A stretch of 64,000 nt of DNA from Cadophora sp. MPI-SDFR-AT-0126 (GCA_020747065.1 JAGMVK010000003.1:2852001-2916000); one strand, 5' to 3'. Numbered from the stretch's first letter, positions 35,594-47,108 are shown. The notes: a model not told the origin generated them from the letters alone. A program made the numbers and translations.

Positions 35594-37573
35594 GATTGAT
35601 GATTCAGTGAGTGTGTGGGTAGTGTTGTTGCTGTTGCTGAGTAGGGGAGGAGAGTATCCTTGTAGAGTAGATACAAGCTGTACTTGTGTGTGATTGTGTA
35701 GGAGGAAATCGTAAGAGTGATCGTGTTTGGGTGAGAAGGGAAGAAGCAGAACAAGAAGGATATTCAGGGAATATTTATATTTTTACTATTGAGCGTTGTT
35801 CTCAATAGTAACTCTATCGTCAACAAGAAATTGGCGAAGCGAGGCTCACTATTGGGCACCATCGCCGTCTATTGAGAACCGAAAAGGGTACTTGAGGTAG
35901 AATTCCACAAAGGAAAAGTACATGGCGCGCGACGAATTATTTGATCTCAAGTCGATGAAGATTAAAGGAACTAATTCCGTATTCTGGTCAAAGGATTCTC
36001 GCTGTGGCGTAGAGAAGGTGAAGTGGAAGTGGTGTTGAGGTGGGTCCTCATCCGATTGAGCTTCCTATTGAGCTCCGGAAAATTCACCACGTGGTTGAGG
36101 CTGGATCCACAACGCCATCATGAACATCGTGCAAATTCCAAGTGAACCATTAAAACCAACAAATATTGAAAGAAACGTTGATGGATGTATATTGCACTAG
36201 TGAACGTTCGGATATGCACTATTTGTTTCGCGGGAATGGAGTATTCCTTTTCTCCACTCCAGACCCGATTGCAGAAGCCTAGACCGACTCGAAGAATCTT
36301 GGATGAAGCTACCGATACAGAAACAAAGAATCACAGAAGTTGATATTGGTGTTTGTTGACATCGATACCGCTTCTCATTCAGATCCCAATTAGGCAATTC
36401 CTATTCAGCCCCTATTTCGTCCCAAACTTTTCTTTGAGCCGCAACAAAATCGAATCTGCGCCATGACAATCAAATCAAGTAAGTGAAGTAAATGCATGGA
36501 GCAAACAAACATTTCAAAAAAGACGATTGGCTATGACACGAGGCCAGGTCGCCTGGTGGTACTGGTACTGAGTCTAGGCTGTTGCCAAGAAGCTGCAAGA
36601 GGGACGAAACAAAAGCCACGACGGGCTCGGAAATGTAATTTGACGTGAGATCAAGTCAGAAATGTTTGAAAGCTCAATTCGTGATAGAGGAGATACTGAT
36701 GACACGATACCCTAGTCAAATACCGTGTTTGAGGGTTTTTGGTGCATTTCTTGCCGAGTTCGTTGAACAATCAATCGAATAATCTCCTAGGTGACACTTG
36801 CACCAGAGATCTTCTCGAAATAATCTTGCGATGAAGGAATCTCGTCAACACGCCTTCAAGTCGCCGAACGCAGCTCTGCCCAACTTTCGGCACACGGGAG
36901 CACTTCCAACAACGACCTCAACGGACCAGACTGATTCAAAGGCAAGTAAGAAAAGAAGGGTGAAAACGGATACGGCATAATCAGCGAAAGTCAGAGCTTC
37001 AGATCGTGTTCAGCAACCAGGGCTCGTGAGTCAACATAGAAAGTTTCTCAAGGTGCATTGCCGAAAGAGTTGCCGATGAAAGTGATCAGAAAACGATAAT
37101 AATAAAGGCCGGCTTCAATAGGACTCCCTCTAATTATGAAGCACTAAAGAGCAGAAATACTACAATCTGGTATTTGGACTGTCTTATGCTTTCATTCTGC
37201 CAATTTCAGCAGTCCGTGAAGCGAAAAGGAAGAATTCGTCGTGAACGCGGACCCCGGAGGTTTCGCGGCAGTATGTACTTGCCAAAGCGACATCGACGCA
37301 ATAGTATGATGAAGAGTTTCACCAGAAGGTAGTATCCGCCATCTAGAGCATAGCTTTCTTCTTCGGCGAGGCTGAAAGTTTGACCAACGTTGTTTTGATT
37401 TCGACCTGTACCGCGTCGGTTGACTGGGAAAATTTCAGACCCGTTAGATGCCGAATGACTAGCGTGAAAAGGGGAAGGCGGCTGGGCAATCCAAGTTATC
37501 CCGACGACCTCATTTTCCTACTACCAAACTCTTGCCCTCCAACACTTTCCTACACTCTCTCTTACAACTATTC
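35594..37573. other. Pheromone promoter and intergenic region
   Basis: Divergent region of 2 kb between the pheromone gene (-) and IDH1 (+). The first 480 bp hold the TATA box and CTATTGAG motifs described separately. The rest shows only short ORFs (for example 36798-36980) that I do not accept. The last 100 bp are C/T-rich and precede the IDH1 start. Confidence 0.5.
35773..36072 (-). promoter_or_regulatory. Pheromone promoter: TATA box and four CTATTGAG motifs
   Basis: TATAAAT on the minus strand lies at 35773-35779, about 180 bp before the pheromone ATG. Directly upstream are exact CTATTGAG octamers at 35786-35793, 35801-35808 (reverse orientation, forming a palindrome with the first), 35869-35876 and 36065-36072, plus one near match (CTATTGGG, 35849-35856). 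From memory, CTATTGAG is the reported binding motif of the alpha-domain mating-type factor MAT1-1-1 in Penicillium. About 0.01-0.02 chance hits would be expected in 500 bp. Confidence 0.72.
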
Positions 37574-38905
37574 ATGATGTTGTCGCGCAGCTCTGCCAAG
37601 TCGGCGCAGGTATGTTGCGCAACCTCAGCAGTCCCAATGGCAGCGAATGGCAGCTAACTGACCTTATCAGAGCCTTCTGCGAACCGCTCAAGCTCCGTTG
37701 CATTCCGCCCAAGTATGTCCTCCACCCCTCCAAGCTCCTTCAGCACCGAGCTGTAGCTAATCAGGCCCACGAAATAGCCCCTACGAACCTTTGCGACCGT
37801 CCAATCCGACATCTTCAAGCCAACGAAGTATGGTGGAAAGTACACGGTCACTCTGATCCCTGGTGACGGTATCGGAGCCGAGGTTGCGGAGTCTGTGAAG
37901 ACCATCTTCAAGGCAGACAATGTGCCAGTCGAGTGGGAACAGGTGGATGTTTCGGGTATGGAGACTGGAGGAAAGCTGTCAGAAGATCTCTTCCGCGAGT
38001 CAATTGCTTCCCTGAAGAGAAACAAGCTTGGATTGAAGGGTATTCTTCACACGCCCATCGAGCGATCCGGCCACCAGTCTTTCAACGTAGCTATGCGACA
38101 AGAGCTCGACATCTACGCCTCAATCGTCCTTATCAAGAATATTCCTGGCTACAAGACCCGCCACGACAATGTAGACCTCTGCATTATCCGTGAGAATACC
38201 GAGGGAGAGTACTCTGGCCTTGAGCACCAATCTGTCCCGGGTGTCGTCGAGTCCCTCAAGATCATCACCCGTGCCAAGTCAGAACGTATTGCCAAGTTCG
38301 CATTCAGCTTCGCTCTTGCCAACAACCGTAAAAAGGTCACCTGTATCCACAAGGCCAACATCATGAAGCTCGCAGATGGTCTCTTCCGCAACACCTTCAA
38401 TGCTGTTGCCAAGGAGTACCCCACTCTGGAGACCAACGACATGATTGTTGACAATGCTTCCATGCAATGTGTTTCGCGGCCACAGCAATTCGATGTCATG
38501 GTTATGCCCAACTTGTACGGAGGAATTTTGTCTAATGTCGGAGCTGCGCTTGTTGGAGGACCAGGTGTCGTTCCTGGCTGCAACATGGGTCGTGATGTTG
38601 CCATTTTCGAGCCCGGTTGCCGTCACGTTGGTCTGGATATCAAGGGTAAGGATCAGGCTAACCCAACTGCCATGATCCTCTCTGGATCTATGCTTTTGAG
38701 ACATTTGGGTCTTGATGAGCATGCCAACCGCATCTCGAAGGCCGTTTACGATGTTATTGCTGACGGGTAAGCGAGAACTCATTCCGAATACTGATTGCTT
38801 TTACTAATATTCCGCAGAAGTGTCCGAACACGCGATATGGGAGGAGAGAGCAGCACAAATGAATTCACAAGAGCAGTCTTGGACAAGATGGAGTTGGCAG
38901 GATAG
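37574..38905 (+). CDS. IDH1: Isocitrate dehydrogenase (NAD), subunit 1, mitochondrial
   Basis: This is a subunit of the mitochondrial NAD-dependent isocitrate dehydrogenase, which oxidises isocitrate to 2-oxoglutarate in the TCA cycle; subunit 1 is the regulatory partner in yeast. Four exons (37574-37609, 37671-37712, 37778-38766, 38818-38905) give 384 residues. Residues 1 to about 40 are Ser/Arg/Leu/Ala-rich without acids (MMLSRSSAKSAQSLLRTAQA), a mitochondrial targeting peptide encoded by two tiny exons. The enzyme starts at YTVTLIPGDGIGAEV, followed by LKGILHTPIERSGHQSFNVA, DLCIIRENTEGEYSGLEHQS, the NIMKLADGLF segment and the substrate/NAD motif NLYGGILSNVGAALVGGPG. The last exon ends in FTRAVLDKMELAG. 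Start could be the first or second of two adjacent ATGs. Confidence 0.95.
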
Positions 38906-39255
38906 ATGGGCGGCGGTCGGAATTGTATAAAGAGGGCGTAGGTAGACACCGTTGGTTGTACTCTAGTATGCATTAGCGGGTGCGCTTGAAGCTCATTCGG
39001 TCATTTTCAGTTTGTTCATGAATTTTTTGTGCCATTTATACATATCTCCCGCAGGGAAATCTCGTATTGACATTTGCTATGCATTTATGTTGCAATCTCG
39101 GAAAATGAAGCTCTAAGTGTAAGCCACAGCCCCTCAGCATTTACAATGCTCAATCCTGTATAAATGCTAATCAAACAGATGCGCAGCAAGAACTTCGTAT
39201 CCCATGCCCCGTATCCCCATGTCATATTCCTCTCCCACGACTCCATAACCACTCT
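38906..39255. other. Intergenic region between convergent genes
   Basis: 350 bp between the 3' ends of IDH1 (+) and the minus-strand coiled-coil gene. Nothing recognised beyond presumed 3' untranslated sequence. Confidence 0.4.
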
Positions 39256-40110
39256 CTACCAAACTCTCTTCCCTGCCCTTTCTCCAGCAGTACCATCTTC
39301 TTCTCCCACATCGCCATCGCCATCATTATTGCTCTTCCTCGCCTCCTCAACCCTCAGCATCTGCATAACCTGACTGACAGTCTTCCCCCTCAAGCGCCGC
39401 TGAAACGCGAAATCCTCGCTCCGTGCACCCAATCTATGCTTCCATCTCACATTTTCCGAACTTGGATCATAAGCTGGCAGAGGAGAGTCTTCTCTTTTTC
39501 TCTTGAGACTTGTCTGCTGACTCTGATCTTGGTTCTGGGCTGTGGTGAGCAGAGGTCGCATGTCGCGCTCGGAGGCATGTAGGGCGATATGTTCCTCGGA
39601 GCTGGGCTCAGGGGCATAGTAATTGGATATTGGACCGTGAGGATCATCGTTTTTTCTGTAAGCACTTCCATCTTCGAAGCCTGGGAGAGAGTTGTCATCC
39701 TCCTTGCCATCATCATCATCACCGCCACTTGAGATACTAATAACTTCTGTATCCCCAGCTCTCTGAATCGGTGCTCCAGACAAGTATCTCGACATCTCAG
39801 CCTCCTCCCCATCGAACTCCTTGCAACTCGGCAGATTACTACAGTTGGACTGATCGTCGTCTGATAAATCGCAGGGTCCATTATCGTATGAAACATCCTG
39901 ACGTCCATTAAGGAAAGTACTTGGTGGCGTAGGCGGACTACGTGAGCGCAAGATGGTCATACGGTGTCTGGAGTAGGGTTGGTCCGGTTCGGACTTGAAG
40001 TATTGACTTGGTTGGCCTTGGCCCTGGCGTTGTTGAGGAGTTGTGGAAGCGGCTGGAGGCATATAGTCTTCATCGTAGAGACTCTCGTCGACGTATGTGT
40101 TGGGATCGAA
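39256..40110 (-). other. In-frame open continuation after the TGA of the coiled-coil gene
   Basis: Immediately after the TGA at 40111-40113 the same frame stays open for 284 codons. It looks coding: FDPNTYVDESLYDEDY near the start repeats SYVDTSLYDADCDVDEDG found just before the stop. Further on lie DTEVISISSGGDDDDG, which resembles a SUMO-interacting motif, a basic KRKRED segment and a helical end (RLRGKTVSQVMQMLRVEEA). It could be the C-terminal part of the upstream protein read past a mutated or recoded codon, a spliced exon of another isoform, or a separate gene starting at the ATG at 40062. No GT-AG intron removing the stop was found. Confidence 0.6.
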
Positions 40111-42322
40111 TCATGCTGTCCGGCCAGGTGCAGGTCTGTAATTGGTCGATTGATCAATCGGCTGTTGTTGTCGAACTGGTATGGCAGGTGGAGGGACGTC
40201 ATCCCCATCTTCGTCTACATCGCAGTCTGCGTCGTACAAACTCGTATCGACGTATGAGTTCGAATACTCGTTGGTTGAGTTAGTAGGAATGGAGTTGATT
40301 TTCGACGTCGCCATAGCTGAGGATATTCGGGGGGTTTTGAGCCATTCGTCGTTCCCACTATTCATGCTCGTCTCGAACTGTCGGGCTGGTGTGATCAGTA
40401 TAGGTTCGAATCTTTGAGGCGCGGGCTGGGTGATTGTGTGCAGCTTGAAGACTCCTGCACGAGGAAGAGAACCGGATGCGGAGGGTAGTCTGAAGCCTCG
40501 TTGGAGAGGGAAAGGGTATGGTGGATATTCGGGCTTCTGCTCGATGTCCGCCATTCCCCTTGTTTCATTTTGAGAGCCCAAGCTTAATGCTGAGCCTTGT
40601 GTGCTTGGTATGCTGTCAGCACCGGGAGCTGATGGTCGTGATCGGTCTGCCAGTGAGCTATCCGTGGTTCCGTACCAGTGATTGCTGGGAATCAAATCTG
40701 GTGCAGACTGGCTCGGAGGTAAAGCTGGGTAGGGACTGACGTATGGGCGGTTGATCAGTGTGAATTGATTGACGAAGTGGCCTTGGGTAGCTGCTCCTTG
40801 TACTTGGAGCGCCTTTGTCCCAAAAGCAGGTATCCCAAAAGCGGGTGTTCCGAGAGCAGACGACCTGGTGGATTGGCCAGCACGAGAAAGGTTTCTGCGG
40901 TCGATAATACTGAGAGTAGCAGAAGTTTGGCTGTTAAATGGCCAAGATGTGCTTTCGTACATTGGCAGAAGTGCTGCTGGCACTCGCGCCATCGAATCAT
41001 TCCCGCCATCATTGGGCTCCCGCCTGTCATCGAAAAGAGGCTCTACCTTCACACTCTCACGGGCGAAGGATAGACCACCTTCTTCCACAGGCTTCGCCGC
41101 AAGCTCAGTGAACTCATGAATACTGTCCTCCATATCAGCGGCTAGAATGTGATCCGTGAACCTATCCGAAACGCTCCTATCGATGACTGGCAACGGGACC
41201 GCGAAATGTGTTGCCTGGGTAATGATGTTGGTGAGCCCCTCAAGTGCGCCAATCTTCAGATTGGAACCTCTGTTTGCTTTCATCCAATCTCTACATTGAA
41301 GCTCGATGTCGTTCAGGTGTTGCTGATATTGGAGCTTCATATCCGCTCTGTACTCTATCAGTGACTCCTCACATGCCTTTTGGTATTCCGCGAAGATCTT
41401 TGGATTATTGGCCAGCATTTTTGCAGCAAGCTTGTTTGACACATGAAAACTTATATCTCCATGCTGAGGGGTGTCGCATTTTGCTTGTATGATGTTCAGT
41501 GTTTTGTTGACAAGCCTATTGTAGTTCTGCGAAGACTTCTCGGCGCGCTTTCTGTAGGACTCGTTATGCTGATGGAGTTGCTTTTGTAAAGCTTTGTTGG
41601 CTTTCTTCTCGAGATCTCTCTTGAAAACGGCAATCTCGTTGTCGGGATTTTGTGCGGACATGCTGTGTCGATCGTTCACGCTATGTGGTGGAGGTATTGT
41701 TGTGGTCGTCGCGTCCTTGTATTGAGGCTCGGTATTAGCTTGGTCAGTGACTAAAAGTTCTGATCCATCAAGAATGAATGTGAGTACGGTATGTCGAAGA
41801 GCCTTGCCATCGACACCATGCCTCGTGCGGATTTCGGATTGGACGTCAACGACCCCATTGAGCGAGATATCCCTCACAAAACTTCGCGCCGCAGGGCCTC
41901 GCACCTTGCCATTTTGGATGAGGTCTTGCAGCGACACCATCTTGTGGCTTGTGACACTGGTCTCGCGGCGGGGCATTCGCGCGTCATGTTTGAAGATGGC
42001 ATCGAGACGCGGCGACGATTTGTGTTGTGGTTTTTGGGTAAGCGAGGAGTTCGACCAATCAATTACCACCTTGGCGCTTCTGCACTGGCCGCGGTCGCAC
42101 TCCATACTGTCTTCATCGCTACCATTACGGAAGATCGTACTTAGAGTATAGCAGTGCAAATTCCTTGAAACCTTTCTCACCAGGGAAGCCTGATGGCTGC
42201 AACGTGCGCTGGCGGAATGATGCTGGTGGTACTCGACAACATTTTAGATCATCCGGGAGGTTGGACAACAAGTTTTTGTCGTTTGGAACCATTGCAGGAG
42301 TCAAGTAACGCGATCTTCCCAT
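40111..42322 (-). CDS. Long coiled-coil hypothetical protein (N-terminal part)
   Basis: I propose exon 1 at 42181-42322 (MGRSRYLTPAMV...) and exon 2 at 40111-42110, joined by a 70-nt intron with gtgaga donor and aag acceptor. This gives 713 residues to the TGA. The main exon alone starts at an ATG at 42105. No family recognised. A segment near the start (MVSLQDLIQNGKVRGPAARS) looks conserved. Then comes a long helical/coiled-coil stretch rich in Lys/Gln/Asn (DLEKKANKALQKQLHQH, KLQYQQHLNDIELQCRDWMK), followed by a Pro/Ser-rich low-complexity half with GTPAFGIPAFGTKA repeats. The end is acidic. The open frame continues after the stop (39256-40110), so the true protein may be about 1000 residues. 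Confidence 0.6.
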
Positions 42323-42641
42323 TTTCTTGCCGTATTGTCCTTGACTTGCATGTGTCTTTTCAACTAGTTGGCCTTCGGAGAATGTTATTAGCGGGCACAC
42401 ATAACCTTAGAGAAAAGGGCTTTTGTTGACGTTCGCTGGGCGGTGAAATATCCCTCTATCTTTCACACCACTGCTCGGACATTCACTACCGTTCTTGTGG
42501 CGCTAGTGAATATATTTTTATACGTTTTGTAGTGACCACGGCTTGCATATCTTTAGTCTTGGTTTTCGAGAAGATTGCTTTTGCACACACCGTTTTCCTT
42601 ACTTGGAATTCCACAATCGAACACTCGACAATGACGTCGCC
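42323..42641. other. Divergent spacer
   Basis: About 320 bp between the divergent starts of the coiled-coil gene (-) and the truncated phosphatase locus (+). Nothing specific recognised. Confidence 0.4.
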
Positions 42642-43310
42642 ATGGACGCGCCACACGAACAAACTCTGGTTGTAGATATCACCGAGTTCAGCTCCCCGGT
42701 TTCTGAATCAGATGCGAGCACATCAAACACTGAAGTAAACGATGAAAGGGAACAAACATCCGATCCACCCCCAGGGCTGCCAGACAAAGATGAGTTCATG
42801 GAGGTAATACTTAAGGCCGCGATGGCACCATCTCACCAGGTGTCTGCAATGATATGTAGGACTGGATTGATTGCATCAGCACTTCAAGTTCCGCCCCTGC
42901 CGCCGCAGAGAATCACCATCCACCTTGTTCGACATGCTGAGGTATTCGATGATCTTCTGCTTCTTTCTCACTCATCCGCTAATTATATCTAGGGACCCCA
43001 TAACCTCATATCAATTCCAGAAAAAGAGCGAGTCGCCATGCTTGACCCATTTTCACACAGGATATATATATTTACAGAGGCTCTACTTGTGTCATTTAAT
43101 ACTTGGCATCGCCCGAATATGTCAATACTGATCTTGAATAGCATACTTACTGAAATATCAGCGTTCTTCAGCCACGGCAGAGTAGAAGGGTTAAAAGCTG
43201 GGTTTCGTGGTTGTGGAGCTTGCAATGATACCGGCGCGGAGCACGACGAAGGCAAACCTCGAAGCCAACAAGGCTGTTTACTCCTCTTAGGGACACCCTC
43301 CTTCGTTTGA
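42642..43310 (+). pseudogene. Truncated histidine-phosphatase-like locus
   Basis: Two exons, 42642-42941 and 42993-43310, can be joined (205 residues). Exon 1 ends in RITIHLVRHAE and exon 2 opens GPHNLISIPEKERVAMLDP, exactly the superfamily arrangement RHGE-x-HN...LDP, with the intron at the same place as in the gene at 43833-45297. After LDPFSH the similarity stops: the LTxxG motif, the CSPMRR arginine and the second catalytic histidine are all missing, and the tail is unrelated. I infer a 3'-truncated paralogue that has lost catalysis; a short regulatory protein cannot be excluded. The start is the ATG in the context GCCATGGAC; the open frame extends upstream. Confidence 0.6.
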
Positions 43311-43832
43311 TGTATCTACATCATGTTACTGGATTTTTGTTTTCGCAACATAAAAAATTGGAGAAAAATTCAGGGTCGTCTTGTGAGTCTTTTTCTGTTT
43401 CAAATTTTGTTGCTAAGCTTTTGTTTACGACTTTGCCAGCCTGGCTCGCTTAATGTCTTGCCCAAGCACAAGCTCCCAGTACACTTCTGAAGGGTTTTGA
43501 CTATACATTCGTGGCTCAAGTATGCGTGCTGTTAAATGCAGATGTATCTGTGGTTGCATTGATGTTCCTGTTGCATTCATAGGTCATACCCGCGCGGTTT
43601 CGATTAAGGTGCCGAAAACTGAACTCACGTACCTTATATACCTACCACTAGTAACACCTTAAGGCTCATGAATAAGTGCTATTTATGTATCGGAATGTGG
43701 CATGAAAGCTGCACTATTAGTAGCATCTTGAAATACTAGAAGCGATCTGAGTTTCCTATCTATACTGATCCCGAGTGCGATGTACTTCAGTTCTAGAATA
43801 CAATCTTTATCACAATCTTCAGAAGCAGATTT
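43311..43832. other. Intergenic region between the two phosphatase-like loci
   Basis: 520 bp between convergent paralogues. No residual phosphatase-coding sequence could be read in it, so the missing 3' half of the truncated copy is not simply out of frame here. Confidence 0.4.
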
Positions 43833-45297
43833 TCACATAAGTTCATCCTTAACCAGATATGGAAACATCTCTCTAGATGAACGATCATCTATTCCCAAAA
43901 TGGGGTGTCCATGAACATACATCTTACTTTCTTCAGTCTCAACCAGGTCAAATTGGGATGCCACATTGGCAGCTACCATCTCCTCCGTCGCGAACTCATA
44001 TGTTTTATACTCAGCATTGTGGAGTCGCTCTTCTATTTCTTTGTCAGCGGATAGCCATTGTGATATTAAACAAGCAAAGAAACTTACCATCTTCGCCCTC
44101 CAACGTTGCCAGGAACGCACCATGAGAGACAACCACAATGTGAACATCACGACCTTTCTTGACACCATCGACCTCAATCCCATTCCAAACACCCTTTCCG
44201 CCATTCATAGCAACTTGACCAAGCTCCCACAGCTCCTTACGAACCTTCAGAGCCCGGGTCTGCTTGTACTCGGGGTATGGCTTCATGACCTCCCTATTGA
44301 ACTCCCAGCCGTCAGGAGCGAGGCGTGTCTCAACCTTTCCCTCCAACTCCACGAACTTCTTCAGCAAATAAGACATCTTGATGCCGGTGTTGCAATTTGT
44401 ATTTCCCCATTCTCGAACGTCGGGGTAAGCGATGATTGGGATGTTCTTTTCGAAGATGGCGGGACGAAGAGCGAGGTAGGCTGTGTGAATAGTACGGCGC
44501 ATTGGCGAGCATATGATTTGAGTAACTTTGTCCATGTGCTTGAAGCGGGTAGCAAGGGCTTCGGCTTGTTTCTCTCCGTAGAATGTAAGTCTTGGGCCGT
44601 TCATCTTCTTTCTCATCTCGTAGGGGGTCTCTTTGACGTTATGCATGCCCTGTCATGTGTTAGCCTGATAGCTCGAAAGTGAAAAACACTTTTGAATTTC
44701 TGAAAAGTTGTCTTACTTCTGCGTGACGAATACAATGAATGTAAACCCGTTGAACCTTTTGTTCTGGGGAGATCAGCTGCTGTGTATGTACAGACAAAGA
44801 CCTCATTGCTCTCTGTACTCGAGGACGAAAGTATCCAGCTGGTTTGTCACCGTCACTAGTGGTTGTACTTTCTGACATGACCTCGGAATTACCAGACAGC
44901 TCAGCACCCGAGCGTGCATCTTTCTTGTCCTTCTGACTAATCTTTTGTTTGTGATCCCTAGGGCTCTCGGTAGAGACAGAATCTTGAACATCGATCTCTG
45001 ACTGGGAGCTATCTGGAGACTTAACGCATTTCTTATTCTTTGATGGAGAGAACTTGGCAGACAGCCTGCGAAACCGTCCATGATGGAGGAAGGGAAAGGG
45101 AGCGACGGTGTTGGTGTTATGTGTTGATGAGACTCGAGAGAGCGTTTTTGAAAGAAACTTCGAATCATCTTCACAAGGCTCGAGGATTTCACTGGAGTGC
45201 CTGATTGTGACTTGTCTAGCGAGGTGATCGGAGGGTAGGAGTTTGTGAGTTCAGCTTTAAGCGAGATTTAGCACTTGGGTTTGTTTATCCCTCGCAT
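43833..45297 (-). CDS. Histidine phosphatase (phosphoglycerate-mutase-like), intact
   Basis: Core exons 44717-44878 (and upstream), 44088-44649 and 43833-44038 carry the whole fold: YIHCIRHAE then GMHNVKETP, LTFYGEKQAEAL, IICSPMRRTIHTAYLALR, YPDVREWGNTNCNTG, the second catalytic histidine in VHIVVVSHGAFLATL, and the end HNAEYKTYEFATEEMV. Started at the ATG at 44878 it is 309 residues. The same frame stays open for a further 125 codons upstream without an ATG, which is unlikely by chance. A 23-nt first exon (45275-45297, MRGINKPK) spliced to 45215 fits in phase and would give 429 residues with a Ser/Lys-rich N-terminal extension. The acceptor before 44038 could also be 6 nt downstream. Substrate unknown. 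Confidence 0.8.
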
Positions 45298-45858
45298 CTT
45301 TCAAAAATCACAACTTGTCTCCAAAATCTATACAACAAATGAACATGACACACTAGTTAAGCCACTCTATGAACAGAGCTCACTTGATCCGAATGAACTG
45401 ACTTGAGACTCCTCGTGTGATGTCCCCGATTCTAAAAATGTACGTCGAAGAGCACAGAAGAGCGAAGGCATAGAAGAAGCGGGTAGAGATTGTAAATTAC
45501 CAATAAATGCAAGAGTCATTACTGTGTAGACAAGTAACATTCATGACTGTCAAGATAGTATCATGAAGGTTTCGATTCCAAGCCACCAATCACGCCCAAC
45601 GCTCCTGGTGTCGGTGTGAAATTAGTATGTGTGATCAGTAAATTTTGCAGCAAAGGAGGCAGATTTTTATACGAATTCTAAATTTGATGTCTTACCTCGG
45701 ACACAACGCCATAGAAAGCTTTGTAAAATCGAGTTGCCACGATATAACAGCCAATGAGAAATTGTTGGCTGAAAACAAAGGCTTTCAAAAAACTCCCTTT
45801 TGATATCATGACCCTCTCTACCAAAACGCCATGCAATGCCATGCAACCGAGCCCATGT
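45298..45858. other. Intergenic region
   Basis: 560 bp between the phosphatase start and the BUD23 3' end (both minus strand). No supported ORF or motif. Confidence 0.4.
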
Positions 45859-46760
45859 CTAAAAAGCAATTTTCCGCTTCCGTCCCGTATATTTCGACGA
45901 GTTCTTAACCACCTTCCCCTTCCTCTCCATCTGCTCCTTCTTACTCAAAATCCACGCCTTACTACCCTTCTGGACCCTCCTCCCTTTCTCCCTGTGTTTC
46001 TTCCGCGCATCCAACACATCAACCCCCTCCATCCCCTTCACAACCCCCGTGATATCCCCACCATTACCCTCCTCCGCCGACCCACCAACCGTCAACACCA
46101 AATACAACTTCGCATTCTTCGTACCAGGATCATCTTCCAAAATACCGGCTCCAAATCCAGCCTTGATAGCAGCACCACTAATCATCGTCCGCTGTTGATC
46201 GTTCTTAGGATAGAACTGACACACAGCTCTCCCACCCCTCTTCAGACTCGCATACAACCCATTAAAGAACCGTGATAACCTCCCTTCAGACGACACCTCA
46301 CTACTTTCCGCATTACACAACCACTGAATGGCACTAATTGAAATAGCAGCATCAAAGCTACCGGCGCGAAACGGAACGCCTTGTCCAATATCCGCGAGCA
46401 TGAGATCGCCTTCTACGTCTCGTTGCAGAGCGATATCGAGCATGGAGGCCGATATGTCCATCCCAACCCAGATATGAGGTCCGCCTTCGGAGGGGTCGAT
46501 CGAGGAGAGGATCTCGCCAGAAAGACCGGAGCCGCAACCGACATCGAGGATCATGGCGGGGGAGTCGAGGTCGAGGAGTTCGAGGGCGCGGTTTGTCATG
46601 GAGGCTTGGATATTTTGGATTCGGGATGAAGTGGTGTATTTGCGTGCTTCGGTATCATTGTAATGGAGATCTGGGGGGCTGATCCATTGTATCAGCATTT
46701 GTCGCGTGGGACATCGAGATTTAAACAAAGGACTTACAGGGTATCTTCTGGACGAGACAT
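45859..46760 (-). CDS. BUD23: 18S rRNA (guanine-N7) methyltransferase Bud23
   Basis: Bud23 methylates a guanine N7 in 18S rRNA (G1575 in yeast) together with Trm112 and is needed for 40S subunit maturation and export. Two exons, 46738-46760 and 45859-46678, give 280 residues. The N-terminus MSRPEDTLPPDLHYNDTEA followed by RKYTTSSRIQNIQASMTNRA closely follows yeast Bud23. The SAM-binding motif I is AMILDVGCGSGLSGE, with GMDIS as the acidic loop and FDAAISISAIQWLCNA as motif IV. Fungal Bud23 family features AVCQFYPKNDQQ and the basic C-terminal tail (KKHREKGRRVQKGSKAW, then KNSSKYTGRKRKIAF) are present. The tiny first exon of 23 nt is needed for the correct start. Confidence 0.96.
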
Positions 46761-47108
46761 GATTTGCGGTTTGAATCTAAATTCACCAAAATATTCCAAA
46801 GATTCCAGTCAACAATTTGCCCTCCAAACGTAGATATTTCGTCCGTCTAATGGGTGTTGGGCGCAATTTCAAGAATTTCGGTTCAAGGCATGTCGTCACA
46901 AAATATTTGTCGCTGAACATTTTTTGGTGGGGTGATGTTTTAGCGCAGCCGAAAACCTGGGGATTGATGAGAACACGATTCCCATGCCAGCCACGCGACG
47001 CCTTTTCGCCCCTGGATTAGATTTGAAGTTCCCCTCGCGACAACAATCGATACCTCACTCCTTCCAAGCATGAAAGTCTCGTAATCAGGTTCGGACGATT
47101 ATCTCAAT
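46761..47108. other. Bidirectional promoter, BUD23/SVP26
   Basis: 348 bp between the divergent starts of BUD23 and the SVP26 homologue. No known element recognised. Confidence 0.5.
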
